From assembly GCF_036555685.1 (NCBI RefSeq), contig NZ_DATBKY010000237.1:1-64000 (forward strand): a stretch of 64,000 bases of DNA, in the 5' to 3' direction. The notes under the pieces were generated by a model. That model ran no database searches and had not been told where the DNA came from. It saw only the letters and a program-made list of their open reading frames with translations. Shown here piece after piece: positions 39,588-48,168 of this stretch (the stretch's first letter is position 1; each line of letters opens with the position of its first letter). The position numbers were made by a program, and so were the translations under genes. Origin of the DNA: Actinophytocola sp036555685. Lineage in GTDB: Bacteria > Actinomycetota > Actinomycetes > Mycobacteriales > Pseudonocardiaceae.

Positions 39588-41294
39588 TCAGGGCCGCTGG
39601 TTCTCCGCCTGCCACTGACGGAAGCCGGCCACCGCGGTCGGCAGGGTGGGGAAGATCCTCTCCTGGCCGACCCGCCGCGGGAAGCCCGCCTTGTCGAGGA
39701 ACTCGCGCAGGTCCTGCTTTACCCGTGCCATCGCGAAGACGATGCCGCGCCGCGTGAGCTCGCTGCGCAGGTCCTCGAGCGCGTCGACAGCCGTGACGTC
39801 GACTTCGACGTTGGCCTCGGCGTTGAGAAGGAACCACCGGACAGGGGTGGGGGACTCGTCGACCGCGGCCAGCGCGCGGTGCCGGAAGTTCTCCGCGTTG
39901 GCGAAGCAGAGTGGTGCATCGTAGCGGTACACCACCAGACCGGGGATTCGCGTGGCGCCCGGATAGTCGTCGATGTCGTGCATGCCGGCCACGCCCGGAA
40001 CCTCGCCCAGGATGCCGTCATGGGGGCGCGCGAGGCGGCGCAGAAGGTCCAGAATAGACAGTCCGATCGCGACGAGGACGCCGTAGAGCACGTCGAGCAG
40101 CAGCACGCCGGCGGTGGTCGCCAGCGCCAGTGTCAGCTCGCTGAGGCGAAAGGCGCCGATCCGCCGGAACTCGCTCAGCTCGATCAGTCGCAACGCGGCG
40201 TAGATGACCAGCGCGCCGAGCGCGGCCATCGGGAACATGGCCAGCAGCGGTCCGCCGACGAGCAGCACGACGACGACCGCGGCCACCGCGAACAGCGAGT
40301 GGACCTGTGACTTGCTGTGCAGGCTGTCGCCTATCGCGGTGCGGCTGGCGCTGCTGCTGACGGGGAAGCCGTGCGACAGCCCGGCCGCGACGTTCGCGGC
40401 GCCGAGCGCGAGCAGTTCGGTGTTGGCGTCGACGCGGTAGGCGTTGCGGGTGCCGAACGATCGCGCGGTGAGCACGTTGTCCGAGTACCCGACCACCGCC
40501 ACGCCGAGAGCCGGTAGGACGAGTGCCGCGAGATCCGAGCCCGACACGGCCGGCAGGCCGGGGGCCGGGATGCCGGCGGGAATGGTGCCGATGACCTGGA
40601 CGCCGCTCTCGCGCAGGGAGAGCAGGCTGACCGCGGCGGTCGCCAGCAGGACGGCTAGCAACGGGACCGGCAGCTTGGGCGCCAGCCTGCCCGCCACGAG
40701 CAGGAAGGCCAGCACGCCGGCCGACAGCAGGAGCGTGGGCAGGTGTGTTTGGTCGAGACCGGCGAGGAAAGATCGGACCTCGGCGACGGTCGAGTCACCG
40801 TCCACGGGTACGCCGGTGACCTTGCCGAGCTGACCGACGATCATCAGGACGGCGACGCCGGCCATGTAGCCGACGAGCACGGGGCGGGACAGCAGGTCGG
40901 CGAGGAACCCCAGCCGGGCGGCGGCGCCGAGCAGGCAGAGACCTCCGACGAGAAGCGCGAGTGCCGCGGCGAGGACGGCGTACCGGGCGGCGTCACCGGC
41001 CGCCAGCGGAGCGATGGTCACGGCGGTCATCAGCGCGGTCGTCGACTCGGGGCCCACGGACAGCTGCGGCGAAGACCCGAAGACGGCGTAGACGAGCAGC
41101 GAGCCGATGATGGCCCACAGCCCGACCACCGGATCCAGTCCGGCGACGCCGGAGTAGGCCATGACTTGGGGGATCAGGTAGGCGGCGACCGTGATACCGG
41201 CAAGCGCATCGGGCTGCAGCCACGCCCGCCGGTAGTGGCGGAGCAGCCGCAGCCCGTGCGGTGTGAGGCTCCGATGTGGACGACCAATTCGCAT
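39588..41294 (-). CDS. SulP-family anion permease with STAS domain
   Basis: The product is 568 residues. Ten to twelve membrane helices carry the SulP signatures (GITVAAYLIPQVMAYSGVAG, LSVGPESTTALM, GFPVSSSASRTAIGDSLHSK). A C-terminal STAS domain spans about 440-550 (VVYRYDAPLCFANAENFRHR, NAEANVEVDVTAVDALEDLR). It would carry sulfate, bicarbonate or another anion across the cytoplasmic membrane. ATG 41294 with GAGG upstream was chosen, 19 bases after the DoxX gene, so the two form an operon under the box at 42024. Rv1739c, a SulP protein, belongs to the M. tuberculosis DosR regulon. Confidence 0.9.
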   Translation of the reverse strand: MRIGRPHRSLTPHGLRLLRHYRRAWLQPDALAGITVAAYLIPQVMAYSGVAGLDPVVGLWAIIGSLLVYAVFGSSPQLSVGPESTTALMTAVTIAPLAAGDAARYAVLAAALALLVGGLCLLGAAARLGFLADLLSRPVLVGYMAGVAVLMIVGQLGKVTGVPVDGDSTVAEVRSFLAGLDQTHLPTLLLSAGVLAFLLVAGRLAPKLPVPLLAVLLATAAVSLLSLRESGVQVIGTIPAGIPAPGLPAVSGSDLAALVLPALGVAVVGYSDNVLTARSFGTRNAYRVDANTELLALGAANVAAGLSHGFPVSSSASRTAIGDSLHSKSQVHSLFAVAAVVVVLLVGGPLLAMFPMAALGALVIYAALRLIELSEFRRIGAFRLSELTLALATTAGVLLLDVLYGVLVAIGLSILDLLRRLARPHDGILGEVPGVAGMHDIDDYPGATRIPGLVVYRYDAPLCFANAENFRHRALAAVDESPTPVRWFLLNAEANVEVDVTAVDALEDLRSELTRRGIVFAMARVKQDLREFLDKAGFPRRVGQERIFPTLPTAVAGFRQWQAENQRP

Positions 41295-41313
41295 TCGGCG
41301 CCTCACCGGTCGG

Positions 41314-41904
41314 TCAACGCAGCCAGTGGTTGTCCTTGACGAAGCGGAGCCGAGCCCACATGCGGCCGAAGCCCCAGACGTTGCCCGCGGCGACGACCGC
41401 AAGGACGATCAGCACCAGAGCGTAGATGATGTGGTCGTCGATGATGGGGTTCGTGGACATGGTCGGCTCGCCGGCGTTGGTGAACCGGTCCAGCGGCCAC
41501 TCGGCCGCCCACATGAGCAGCAGCATGATCGTGCCCGCGACCGCGGTGATCCGCAGTCCGATGCCGAGCAGCAGCGCGATGCCGATGCCGGCCAGGCCGA
41601 GCATGAACAGCCAGTCGGCCCAGGCGTCGCCGGCCCAGCTCTGGAACATCGAGGCCAGCGGACCGTGGTCGAGGTGGCCCAGGAAACCCTGGGTGGGGGA
41701 GCCACCGTTGATCCACGCGTTCGCCGAGGGCGTCGCGTAGCCGAGGCCGAACGTCTTGTCGACGAACGCCCACGCGAAGATCAGCCCCATCGCGATCCGC
41801 AGGACCGCGAGCATCCGACCCGCGAGCGGGCCCGTCGTGACTGCCTCCTTCGCCACCGGCGCCGGAACGTTCGTGTGCTCCAGCGGGTTCTCCTTGATGG
41901 CCAT
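41314..41904 (-). CDS. DoxX/DoxD-like membrane protein
   Basis: The product is 196 residues with four helices. The first helix region is RIAMGLIFAWAFVDKTFGLG, then NAWINGGSPTQGFLGHLDHG, a pattern of the thiosulfate:quinone oxidoreductase large-subunit (DoxD-like) family. AAGGAGG lies 5 bases before the second of two adjacent ATGs, so 41904 is preferred. Being coupled to a SulP permease suggests sulfur-compound or redox chemistry at the membrane, an inference from context. Confidence 0.85.
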   Translation of the reverse strand: MAIKENPLEHTNVPAPVAKEAVTTGPLAGRMLAVLRIAMGLIFAWAFVDKTFGLGYATPSANAWINGGSPTQGFLGHLDHGPLASMFQSWAGDAWADWLFMLGLAGIGIALLLGIGLRITAVAGTIMLLLMWAAEWPLDRFTNAGEPTMSTNPIIDDHIIYALVLIVLAVVAAGNVWGFGRMWARLRFVKDNHWLR

Positions 41905-42023
41905 CATTACCTCCTTCGGGAAGCTTTGTGTCACCTAGAGTGTCGGGCGGCGTCGGTGCCGGATCGCGAGGCGAATGTCCCTGATCTTCCGACGATGGTC
42001 ACCGACGAATGCCTGCTCGAACC

Positions 42024-42037
42024 GGGCCTTTGGTCCC
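42024..42037. promoter_or_regulatory. DevR-type box (GGGCC-TTTG-GTCCC)
   Basis: Nine of ten half-site bases match. It lies between the divergent DoxX-SulP operon and the Rv2004c-like gene, about 22 bases before the latter's start. Confidence 0.7.
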
Positions 42038-42058
42038 TGTGCGGGCCGGGCGGCGTCG

Positions 42059-43528
42059 GTGAACGTGGATGGCGTGGAGCGAAAAGCACCGTTCGCGGCC
42101 GTCCGCGAGACACACATCGGCGTCGTATTGCTGGTCGGCGACCGTGCCTACAAGCTGAAGAAGCCCGTCGACCTGGGATTCCTGGACTTCAGCACCCGTG
42201 AACGCAGGCGCGCCGCGTGCCGGCGTGAGGTGGAGCTGAACCGGCGACTGGCACCGGATGTCTACCTCGGTGTCGCCGAGCTCATCGATGTGGACGGGTC
42301 ATCCAGTGAGCCGCTCGTGGAGATGCGCCGGATGCCCGACGATCGAAGGCTGAGCACGCTGGTGCGGTCAGCGACGCCGCCTGCCGACGGCGTGGCCGCG
42401 TTGGCCCGGTTGATCGCCGCCTTTCACAGCACGGCGGAGCGTGGCCCGCACATCGACGCGGAAGGCACCCGTGACGCGCTTGCCGGCCGGTGGGAGGACA
42501 GTTTCGCGCAGGTCGAGTCCTTGTCCGGCAGCCCGCTCGATCCCGTGGCGCTGGGCGAGATCGCACGGCTCGCGCGCGCGTTCCTGGCCGGCCGGGACGC
42601 GCTGTTTCGGTCCAGAGTGGACGAAGGTCGTATCGTGGACGGGCACGGCGACCTGCTCGCCGACGACATCTTCCTCACCGACGCCGGGCCGCGGGTGCTG
42701 GACTGCCTGGAGTTCGACGACCGCCTGCGCCGCCTCGACGGCCTCGACGACATCGCGTTCCTGGCGATGGACCTCGAACGCCTCGGCGTGCCGAAGCTGG
42801 GGGAGCTGCTCCTGGATCGCTACCGCGAGCACACCGCCGACCCCGCACCGGCGTCGCTGCGGCACCACTACATCGCCTACCGCGCGTTCGTGCGGGTGAA
42901 AGTGGCGTGCCTGCGCCATGCGCAGGGCGACCTGGCCGCGGCCGGTGACGTCGTGGCGTACGCCGACATCGCGCGGCGTCACCTGCGCCTTGGGCAGGTA
43001 CGCCTCGTGCTCGTCGGCGGCCTGCCGGGAAGCGGCAAGACAACCGTCGCCGGGATGCTCGCCGACTCGCTCGGCGCGGTGCTGCTGTCGAGCGACCGGG
43101 TGCGCAAGGAACTCGCCGGGGTCGACCCGCTCGCGCACGTCCCCGCGGAGTACCGCCAGGGGATCTACGACCCCGAACACACCGAGCACACCTACCACGA
43201 GCTGCTCCGGCGTGCGGGGGAGCTGCTCGCCCGCGGCGAGTCGGTCGTGCTGGACGCCTCGTGGTCGCACGACCGCCTTCGGGATCGTGCGCGGCTGCTC
43301 GCAAAGCAGACGCACAGCGGGTTCTTCCCGCTGCGCTGTGCGGTCGCCGAACGAGTCGCGGCCCAACGCATCCGCTCGCGGACCGGGTCGCTGTCCGACG
43401 CCGATCCGGCCATCGCCGCCGCGCTGGCGGCGGACACCGCACCATGGCCGGACGCGATCGGCATCGACACGTCGGGGCAGCCCGCCGATGCGGTGGCCGA
43501 GGCGCTCCGCGCTCTCGGTGCCGCGTGA
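42059..43528 (+). CDS. Rv2004c-like APH-fold and P-loop kinase fusion
   Basis: The product is 489 residues. Residues 1-320 resemble aminoglycoside-phosphotransferase-type kinases (VGDRAYKLKKPVDLGFLDFS, and the catalytic VDGHGDLLADDIFL with HGD). Residues about 320-489 are an AAA_33-type P-loop kinase with Walker A GGLPGSGKTT and LSSDRVRKEL. This two-part layout and length match Rv2004c of the M. tuberculosis DosR regulon, whose substrate is unknown. The GTG start at 42059 is one of three nearby in-frame GTGs and no ribosome site stands out, so the exact N-terminus is uncertain. Confidence 0.88.
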   Translation: MNVDGVERKAPFAAVRETHIGVVLLVGDRAYKLKKPVDLGFLDFSTRERRRAACRREVELNRRLAPDVYLGVAELIDVDGSSSEPLVEMRRMPDDRRLSTLVRSATPPADGVAALARLIAAFHSTAERGPHIDAEGTRDALAGRWEDSFAQVESLSGSPLDPVALGEIARLARAFLAGRDALFRSRVDEGRIVDGHGDLLADDIFLTDAGPRVLDCLEFDDRLRRLDGLDDIAFLAMDLERLGVPKLGELLLDRYREHTADPAPASLRHHYIAYRAFVRVKVACLRHAQGDLAAAGDVVAYADIARRHLRLGQVRLVLVGGLPGSGKTTVAGMLADSLGAVLLSSDRVRKELAGVDPLAHVPAEYRQGIYDPEHTEHTYHELLRRAGELLARGESVVLDASWSHDRLRDRARLLAKQTHSGFFPLRCAVAERVAAQRIRSRTGSLSDADPAIAAALAADTAPWPDAIGIDTSGQPADAVAEALRALGAA

Positions 43529-43601
43529 ACACCGGGCGTCACCGCGCACGGACGGTCCGCCGCAGAAGAGCCACGGAAGACATGCGGCGCGCCGCTTGAG
43601 G

Positions 43602-43874
43602 TCAGACGGCTCGCCGATGGGCCGACGGCAGCGCCTCGCGCAGGAGGGTGTTCAGGCGCTCCGCGCTGTCGTCCTCGAGCGGCGTGGGCCGGTGTGGTGG
43701 TCGCGGTTCGGGCGCCTCCACCGGCGGTACGCGGCCCTCGATCGCCGTCAGGCCCAGCATGTCGAGCAGCTCGGCGAGGTCGCTGGCGTCCGTGGCGTGG
43801 TGCGCGGCCGTGCGGGCCGCCCGGTATCGCTGCCAGGCGGGCGAGTTCCGTGTGATCCGGTCGTCGTCCGTCAT
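43602..43874 (-). CDS. Small protein of unknown function in the dormancy island
   Basis: The product is 90 residues: a polar N-terminus (MTDDDRITRNSPAWQRYRAA), a central helix with a Leu-rich face (ASDLAELLDMLGLTAIEGRV) and a Pro-rich linker. It ends in a further helix (SAERLNTLLREALPSAHR). GAAGG precedes the ATG closely. A near-perfect DevR box at 43954-43967 lies 80 bases upstream inside the tail of the acyl-CoA ligase gene. No family is recognised. Confidence 0.65.
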   Translation of the reverse strand: MTDDDRITRNSPAWQRYRAARTAAHHATDASDLAELLDMLGLTAIEGRVPPVEAPEPRPPHRPTPLEDDSAERLNTLLREALPSAHRRAV

Positions 43875-43950
43875 ACCTTCAGGCTCACCTTGCCCGCCGA
43901 CGCCCGACAGCGACGAACGGCCTCGCGATCGCCCTGAGGGTCACTGCGAA

Positions 43951-45768
43951 TCAGGGACCTTGGACCCTCGGGCCGAGGTCCGGTGACCGTTGCGCGTACA
44001 TCGACTCCACGACGTCCGCGTACTTGGTGAGCACACGCTCCCGACGGACCTTTTCCGTCGGGGTGAGCTCCTCGTTCACCGTGAACTCTGCCGACAACAC
44101 GTGGAAGCCACGGATCGACTCCGCCTGGGACACCTCCCGGTTCGCCTCGTCGACCAGCGCCTGCACGGTGCGCAGCAGGTCGGCGTCCGTCACGAGGTCG
44201 GCCGGATTCGCGTCCTCGCGCTTGCCCGTGCTGCGGCGCCATTCGGACAACGCGTCGCGGTCGATGGTCAGCAACGCGGTGACGAAGGGGCGGTTGTCGC
44301 CGACGACCACGCACTGGTCGATCAGCTGGTGGGCGCGGACGCGATCCTCGATCGGGGCCGGTGCGACGTTCTTGCCCGAGGAGGTGACGATGAGGTCCTT
44401 CCGGCGGCCGGTGATCGACAGGTACCCGTCGGCCAGCTCACCGAGGTCCCCCGTGTGGAACCAGCCGGACTCGTCGATGACCTCAGCGGTCGCGCGATCG
44501 TTGCGCCAGTAACCGGAGAACACGTTGGCGCCCTTGACGAGCACCTCCCCGTCGTCGGCGATCCGGACCCGGCAGCCGGGGAGCGGCCGGCCTACCGTGC
44601 CGATCCGCTGCGCGTCCGGCAGGTTGAACGTGACGCCCGCCGCGGTCTCGGTGAGGCCGTACCCCTCGAGGACCGTGAGTCCGATTCCGCGCAGGAAGTG
44701 GGCGAGGCGAGTCGGCAGCGGTGCGCCGCCGCTCACCGCGTGCCTGACGCGTCCGCCCAGCGCGGCGCGGAGCCGGCGGTAAACGGTGAGCTCGAAGAAC
44801 CGATGACGCAGCCGCAACCCTCGGCGCGGACCCGCACCGTCCAGCGATCGGCTGTAGGCGATCGCGACGCGCTCGGCGGCATGGAACAGCCGCCCTCGCC
44901 CGGAGGACACCGCGGCGCGTTCGGCTCGGTCGTGGAACTTCTCGAACACCCGCGGGACGGCGAGCACGAGCGTGGGCCGGAACGCCCCCAGGTGTTCCGA
45001 AAGGTGCGGCAGGTCGCTGGTGTGTGCGGTGAGCACGGCAGTGTGCACGGCGATCAGCTGCACCACCCGCGCGAGGATGTGGGCCAGGGGCAGGAAGAGC
45101 AGCACGGAGGTGTGCGGGCCGATGACCTGTTCGCGGATGCCGTCGGCGTGCACGACCGAACGTACGGCGGAGACGAGGTTGCCGTGACTGAGCCGGCAGC
45201 CCTTGGCGCGGCCGGTGGTGCCGGATGTGTACACGATGGTGGCCAGGGAGTCGGCGGTCAGCGCGAGCCGGCGCCGCTCGACCTCGGCCGCCGCCGCGTC
45301 CGTCGCGGGCAGCACGTCGGTCAGTCGCCAGACCTGCCGGACGGACACCGGTGCGGCGTCCATGACGAGCCGCTGGAGCCGTCCGTCGGCGGTGAACGCC
45401 GCCACCGCGCCCGAGTCCCGCAGGATCCAGCTCACCTGGGCCGCGGCGGACGTCTCGTAGACAGGCACGGTGACCGCGCCGGCGAGCCAGATGGCATAGT
45501 CCGCCCGCACCCACTCGTAGCTCGTTCCGGACATGATCGCGACCCGGTCCCCGGGGCGGATGCCGGCCGTGACGAGACCGGCCGCGAGAGCGGTGGCCTG
45601 TGCCGCGAACTCCTTCCAGGAGACCGGGCTCCATCCCGCGCTGGTTCGCCGCGCGAACGCGGCGTGGTCGGGCATTTCCCTGGCGTTGTGCAGCATCGCG
45701 TCGGTGGTGATGTCGGTAGGTCCGGGCAGGCGACGCGCCGGTGTGCACGCCTCACGTTCGGTACTCAT
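43951..45768 (-). CDS. Long-chain fatty acyl-CoA ligase (FadD/FAA1-type)
   Basis: The product is 605 residues. AMP-binding motifs are IVYTSGTTGRAKGCRLSHGN, GYGLTETAAGVTFN, WFHTGDLGELADGYLSITGR and KDLIVTSSGKNVAPAPIED. The latter carries the usual late Lys/Gly region of the eukaryote-like FAA1 subfamily (LTYKLRRR-type ending replaced by TPTEKVRRERVL). It activates fatty acids with ATP and CoA. ATG 45768 follows a GGGGGT stretch. A DevR box at 45804 lies 36 bases before it, shared with the divergent phoU. Acyl-CoA ligases are natural substrates of Pat-type acetyltransferases such as the GNAT fusion at 31029. Confidence 0.9.
   Translation of the reverse strand: MSTEREACTPARRLPGPTDITTDAMLHNAREMPDHAAFARRTSAGWSPVSWKEFAAQATALAAGLVTAGIRPGDRVAIMSGTSYEWVRADYAIWLAGAVTVPVYETSAAAQVSWILRDSGAVAAFTADGRLQRLVMDAAPVSVRQVWRLTDVLPATDAAAAEVERRRLALTADSLATIVYTSGTTGRAKGCRLSHGNLVSAVRSVVHADGIREQVIGPHTSVLLFLPLAHILARVVQLIAVHTAVLTAHTSDLPHLSEHLGAFRPTLVLAVPRVFEKFHDRAERAAVSSGRGRLFHAAERVAIAYSRSLDGAGPRRGLRLRHRFFELTVYRRLRAALGGRVRHAVSGGAPLPTRLAHFLRGIGLTVLEGYGLTETAAGVTFNLPDAQRIGTVGRPLPGCRVRIADDGEVLVKGANVFSGYWRNDRATAEVIDESGWFHTGDLGELADGYLSITGRRKDLIVTSSGKNVAPAPIEDRVRAHQLIDQCVVVGDNRPFVTALLTIDRDALSEWRRSTGKREDANPADLVTDADLLRTVQALVDEANREVSQAESIRGFHVLSAEFTVNEELTPTEKVRRERVLTKYADVVESMYAQRSPDLGPRVQGP
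43954..43967. promoter_or_regulatory. DevR-type box (GGGAC-CTTG-GACCC)
   Basis: Nine of ten half-site bases match. It overlaps the last codons of the acyl-CoA ligase gene and lies 80 bases upstream of the small gene at 43874. Confidence 0.65.
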
Positions 45769-45803
45769 ACCCCCAGCCTCGAAACCACGGTACGCGAGGT
45801 CCG

Positions 45804-45817
45804 GGGCCGAAGGTCCT
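45804..45817. promoter_or_regulatory. DevR-type box (GGGCC-GAAG-GTCCT)
   Basis: Eight of ten half-site bases match. It lies between the divergent acyl-CoA ligase (45768) and phoU (45876) genes. Confidence 0.6.
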
Positions 45818-45875
45818 GAACAGCCACGGCCTTTCGCCAGGTTCGCGCGTCCGTGCCGACCGGCACCCTTGACGT

Positions 45876-46538
45876 ATGAGGGAGAGGTTTCACGACGAGC
45901 TGCAGATGCTCCTGGACAGACTGAACAACCTGGTGTCGCTCGTCGGACGGGCGACACGACACGGCAACGCCGCGTTGCTCGATGCCGACGGTGATCTCGC
46001 CGCCGCCGTCATCCGCGGCGACGAGACGATCGCACGGGGACAGTCCGATGTCGACGCCGTCGCCCTGGACATCCTGGCGCGTCAACAGCCGGTCGCGACC
46101 GATCTGCGCACGGTGGTGGCCTGCCTGCGGATGAGCGTGGAGCTGCGCCGGATGGGCAAGCTGGCCATGCACATCGCCGAGATCGCCCGAGCGCACCTGC
46201 CCGGTCCAGCGGTGCCCGAGGACCTGCTCCCGGTGGTGCGTGCGATGGCCGACCGCGCCCAGCAGGTCCTCGCGGGCGCCGCTCGCGCCATCGCGACTCG
46301 TGACGACACCGCCGCGGCCGTGCTGGAGCGCGCCGACGACGACATCGACCGCCTGCAGGAGCAGCTCTACCACGCGGTGTTCGCCGAGCCACGCTCGCGC
46401 GCCGCCGAGGACATCGTCGACCTCGCGCTGATCGGCCGGTACTACGAGCGGTTCGCCGACCACGCCGTCGCCCTTGCCCGCGAGGTGGCCTATCTGGCCG
46501 GGACGCGCCCCCTCGACGCCGCACCCGCCGGCACTTGA
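45876..46538 (+). CDS. phoU: PhoU-family phosphate-signalling regulator
   Basis: The product is 220 residues, two PhoU three-helix repeats. Family motifs include MRERFHDELQMLLDRLNNLV, LARQQPVATDLRTVVACLRM, ELRRMGKLAMHIAEIARAHL and LIGRYYERFADHAVALAREV. PhoU proteins bind metals and restrain the PhoR/Pst system; some are linked to persistence. No pst genes adjoin it, and a DevR box upstream suggests deployment in dormancy instead. The start has GAGGG-like purines only within the codons, so the leader may be short. Confidence 0.9.
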   Translation: MRERFHDELQMLLDRLNNLVSLVGRATRHGNAALLDADGDLAAAVIRGDETIARGQSDVDAVALDILARQQPVATDLRTVVACLRMSVELRRMGKLAMHIAEIARAHLPGPAVPEDLLPVVRAMADRAQQVLAGAARAIATRDDTAAAVLERADDDIDRLQEQLYHAVFAEPRSRAAEDIVDLALIGRYYERFADHAVALAREVAYLAGTRPLDAAPAGT

Positions 46539-46551
46539 CGCCCGGCGGGTG
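46522..46551 (+). terminator. Hairpin terminator overlapping the end of phoU
   Basis: CACCCGCCGG and CCGGCGGGTG form a perfect 10-bp stem with a 10-base loop containing the phoU stop codon. It separates phoU from the HPF-like operon. Confidence 0.6.
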
Positions 46552-46559
46552 TCCGGACC

Positions 46560-46573
46560 GGGACGGAAGACCC
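46560..46573 (+). promoter_or_regulatory. DevR-type box (GGGAC-GGAA-GACCC)
   Basis: Nine of ten half-site bases match. It lies 58 bases before the HPF-like gene, right after the phoU terminator. Confidence 0.7.
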
Positions 46574-46575
46574 TG

Positions 46576-46589
46576 CGGACTCATGACCC
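46576..46589 (+). promoter_or_regulatory. Second DevR-type box (CGGAC-TCAT-GACCC)
   Basis: Eight of ten half-site bases match. It starts 16 bases after the previous box, about 42 bases before the ATG at 46632. Confidence 0.5.
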
Positions 46590-46631
46590 TGGACGCGCGC
46601 CGCGACGCGGTCGCCGTGTGAGCGTCGAGGT

Positions 46632-46973
46632 ATGAGGACCAAGCCGAGCACGTTGCCCACGCCGAGAATCGCGATCCGTGGTGAGTTCGGCGTCGACGTC
46701 GCCGATCTCGTCACGATGAAGCTCGAGCGCGTCGCGCGCCACGCGCACCGGCCGATCCTCGACGTCCACGTCCGGCTCACCCGCGACGAGCACGCGGCAG
46801 GAAACCCCCCGGTCACAGTCGAGGTGAACCTGGACCTCAACGGCCGCCAGGTCCGCGCGGAGACCGGGGCGCGCAGTGCGCGGGACGCGCTGGACCGTGT
46901 CGTCGACCGACTGGTCCGCCAGCTCGACGACCAGCCGGTCCCACACCGTGGGCGGAGGGCGGCTCGGCGATGA
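46632..46973 (+). CDS. HPF/RaiA-like ribosome-associated protein (short form)
   Basis: The product is 113 residues. The strands and helices IAIRGEFGVDVADLVTMKLE, ILDVHVRLTRDEHA, VTVEVNLDLNGRQVRAETGA and SARDALDRVVDRLVRQLDDQ follow the S30AE order beta-alpha-beta-beta-beta-alpha. The C-terminal dimerisation domain of long HPF is absent. Such proteins sit in the 30S channel and silence ribosomes in resting cells; the dormant-ribosome factors of M. tuberculosis (Rv0079) are DosR-regulated. Two DevR boxes precede it. Its stop overlaps the next ATG (ATGA). Confidence 0.8.
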   Translation: MRTKPSTLPTPRIAIRGEFGVDVADLVTMKLERVARHAHRPILDVHVRLTRDEHAAGNPPVTVEVNLDLNGRQVRAETGARSARDALDRVVDRLVRQLDDQPVPHRGRRAARR

Positions 46974-47797
46974 GGGGCGGGACGGCACGAACGACGGGCT
47001 GGCGTCGGCTCGCCGGCGCCTCGTGGCGTAGTCCGGCCGACCCTCAGTTCTACGGCGAGCTGGAGGTGGACGCCACCGCCATCTTGGGCTACCTGAACGA
47101 AGTGCGCGCGGTACACGGCGTGCGGGCGACCGTCACGCACGCGATCGGCGCGGCGGTGGCACGCGCGTTGTCGGAGGTGCCGGAGCTGAACGTCCGGCTC
47201 GCGCGCGGACGCATGCATCCGCGCGAGGGCGTCGACGTGTTCTTCATCGCCTCCGTCCGCGGCGAGCTCACCGGGGTGAAAGTCGTGGATGCCAACCGCA
47301 AGTCGCTGCGGCAGCTCGCCTGCGAGGTGAACCGGCGTCTCGACGAGCTGGACCGTGGGGATGATCCCCAGTTGGGCCGGGGCAAGGCGATGCTCGCCAG
47401 GCTGCCCCGGGTGCTCGTCCGGCCCGCCCTAAGGTTCGCCGCGTGGCTCACGTCCGATCTGAACCTCGATCTGAGCAGGATCGGCCTGCCGCGGCAGGCC
47501 TTCGGCAGCGCGATGATCACGTCCGTCGGGAGGTGGGGCGTCAGCCGGGCCTTCTCCCCGCTCGCTGCCTACTACAGGGTGCCGGTTCTGGTGCTCGTGG
47601 GGGCGATCGAAGCCCGGCCGGTGGTGATCGGAGGAGAGGTGACTGCCCGGCTGATGCTGACGCTCACGGCGACCTTCGATCACCGGTACGCCGACGCCGG
47701 CCAAGCCGTCCGCTTCGCCGATGCGGTGCGCCGATACTGCGCCGACCCGGGCGTGTACGACCCGTCAACCGAGTACCTACGAGACAGTCGGAGGTGA
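46970..47797 (+). CDS. Lipoyl-less 2-oxoacid dehydrogenase acyltransferase-like protein
   Basis: The product is 275 residues corresponding to the E2/CAT catalytic domain only: FYGELEVDATAILGYLNEVR, VTHAIGAAVARALSEVPELN, MITSVGRWGVSRAFSPLAAY, TATFDHRYADAGQAVRFADA. There is no lipoyl or E3-binding domain. The catalytic motif HxxxDG of true E2 enzymes reads HRYADA here, with His and Asp kept and Gly changed to Ala. It could be an acyltransferase acting on free acyl-CoA. It is translationally coupled to the HPF-like gene (ATGA), an odd pairing, and is followed by a small coupled gene. Confidence 0.8.
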   Translation: MRGGTARTTGWRRLAGASWRSPADPQFYGELEVDATAILGYLNEVRAVHGVRATVTHAIGAAVARALSEVPELNVRLARGRMHPREGVDVFFIASVRGELTGVKVVDANRKSLRQLACEVNRRLDELDRGDDPQLGRGKAMLARLPRVLVRPALRFAAWLTSDLNLDLSRIGLPRQAFGSAMITSVGRWGVSRAFSPLAAYYRVPVLVLVGAIEARPVVIGGEVTARLMLTLTATFDHRYADAGQAVRFADAVRRYCADPGVYDPSTEYLRDSRR

Positions 47798-47802
47798 CCG
47801 CG

Positions 47803-48009
47803 ATGTCGGAAAGGGAAGAGGCCTACCGGGCAGGCAAGGAGGCACGGACCGAATTCGTCCAGCGCGCGACCCGGGCGTCGCGCTCGAGCGCCGACTCCGT
47901 GACCCGCCTCGTGAACGCGGCGGTCTACCGTTACGAGCTCGAGAAGCGGGATGAGGTGGACGAGACCGAGGATCCCGGAACTGCCGAGTCCACAAGGGAC
48001 ACTGGGTAG
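47803..48009 (+). CDS. Small polar protein of unknown function
   Basis: The product is 68 residues (MSEREEAYRAGKEARTEFVQ, then SADSVTRLVNAAVYRYELEK), mostly charged helix with an acidic tail. GGAGG lies 9 bases before ATG 47803; a GTG at 47794 overlapping the upstream stop would give three extra residues. It is the third gene of the HPF-like operon. No family is recognised; the size and charge suggest a protein- or ribosome-associated accessory. Confidence 0.6.
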   Translation: MSEREEAYRAGKEARTEFVQRATRASRSSADSVTRLVNAAVYRYELEKRDEVDETEDPGTAESTRDTG

Positions 48010-48168
48010 TCCTTCAACGCTGAGGTCCCAGCACGGAGCGCGTCCTGCCGGCAACGCGCCGGCCCGGAACGTGCGCGCCGAACGTGCTGTCGGTGCCGCC
48101 CATCCTGCCCATGGTCACCGCAGCCTTTGTTTCTCGGCCGGTGAAGCGGACTGGCCGGGTCGCGATGT

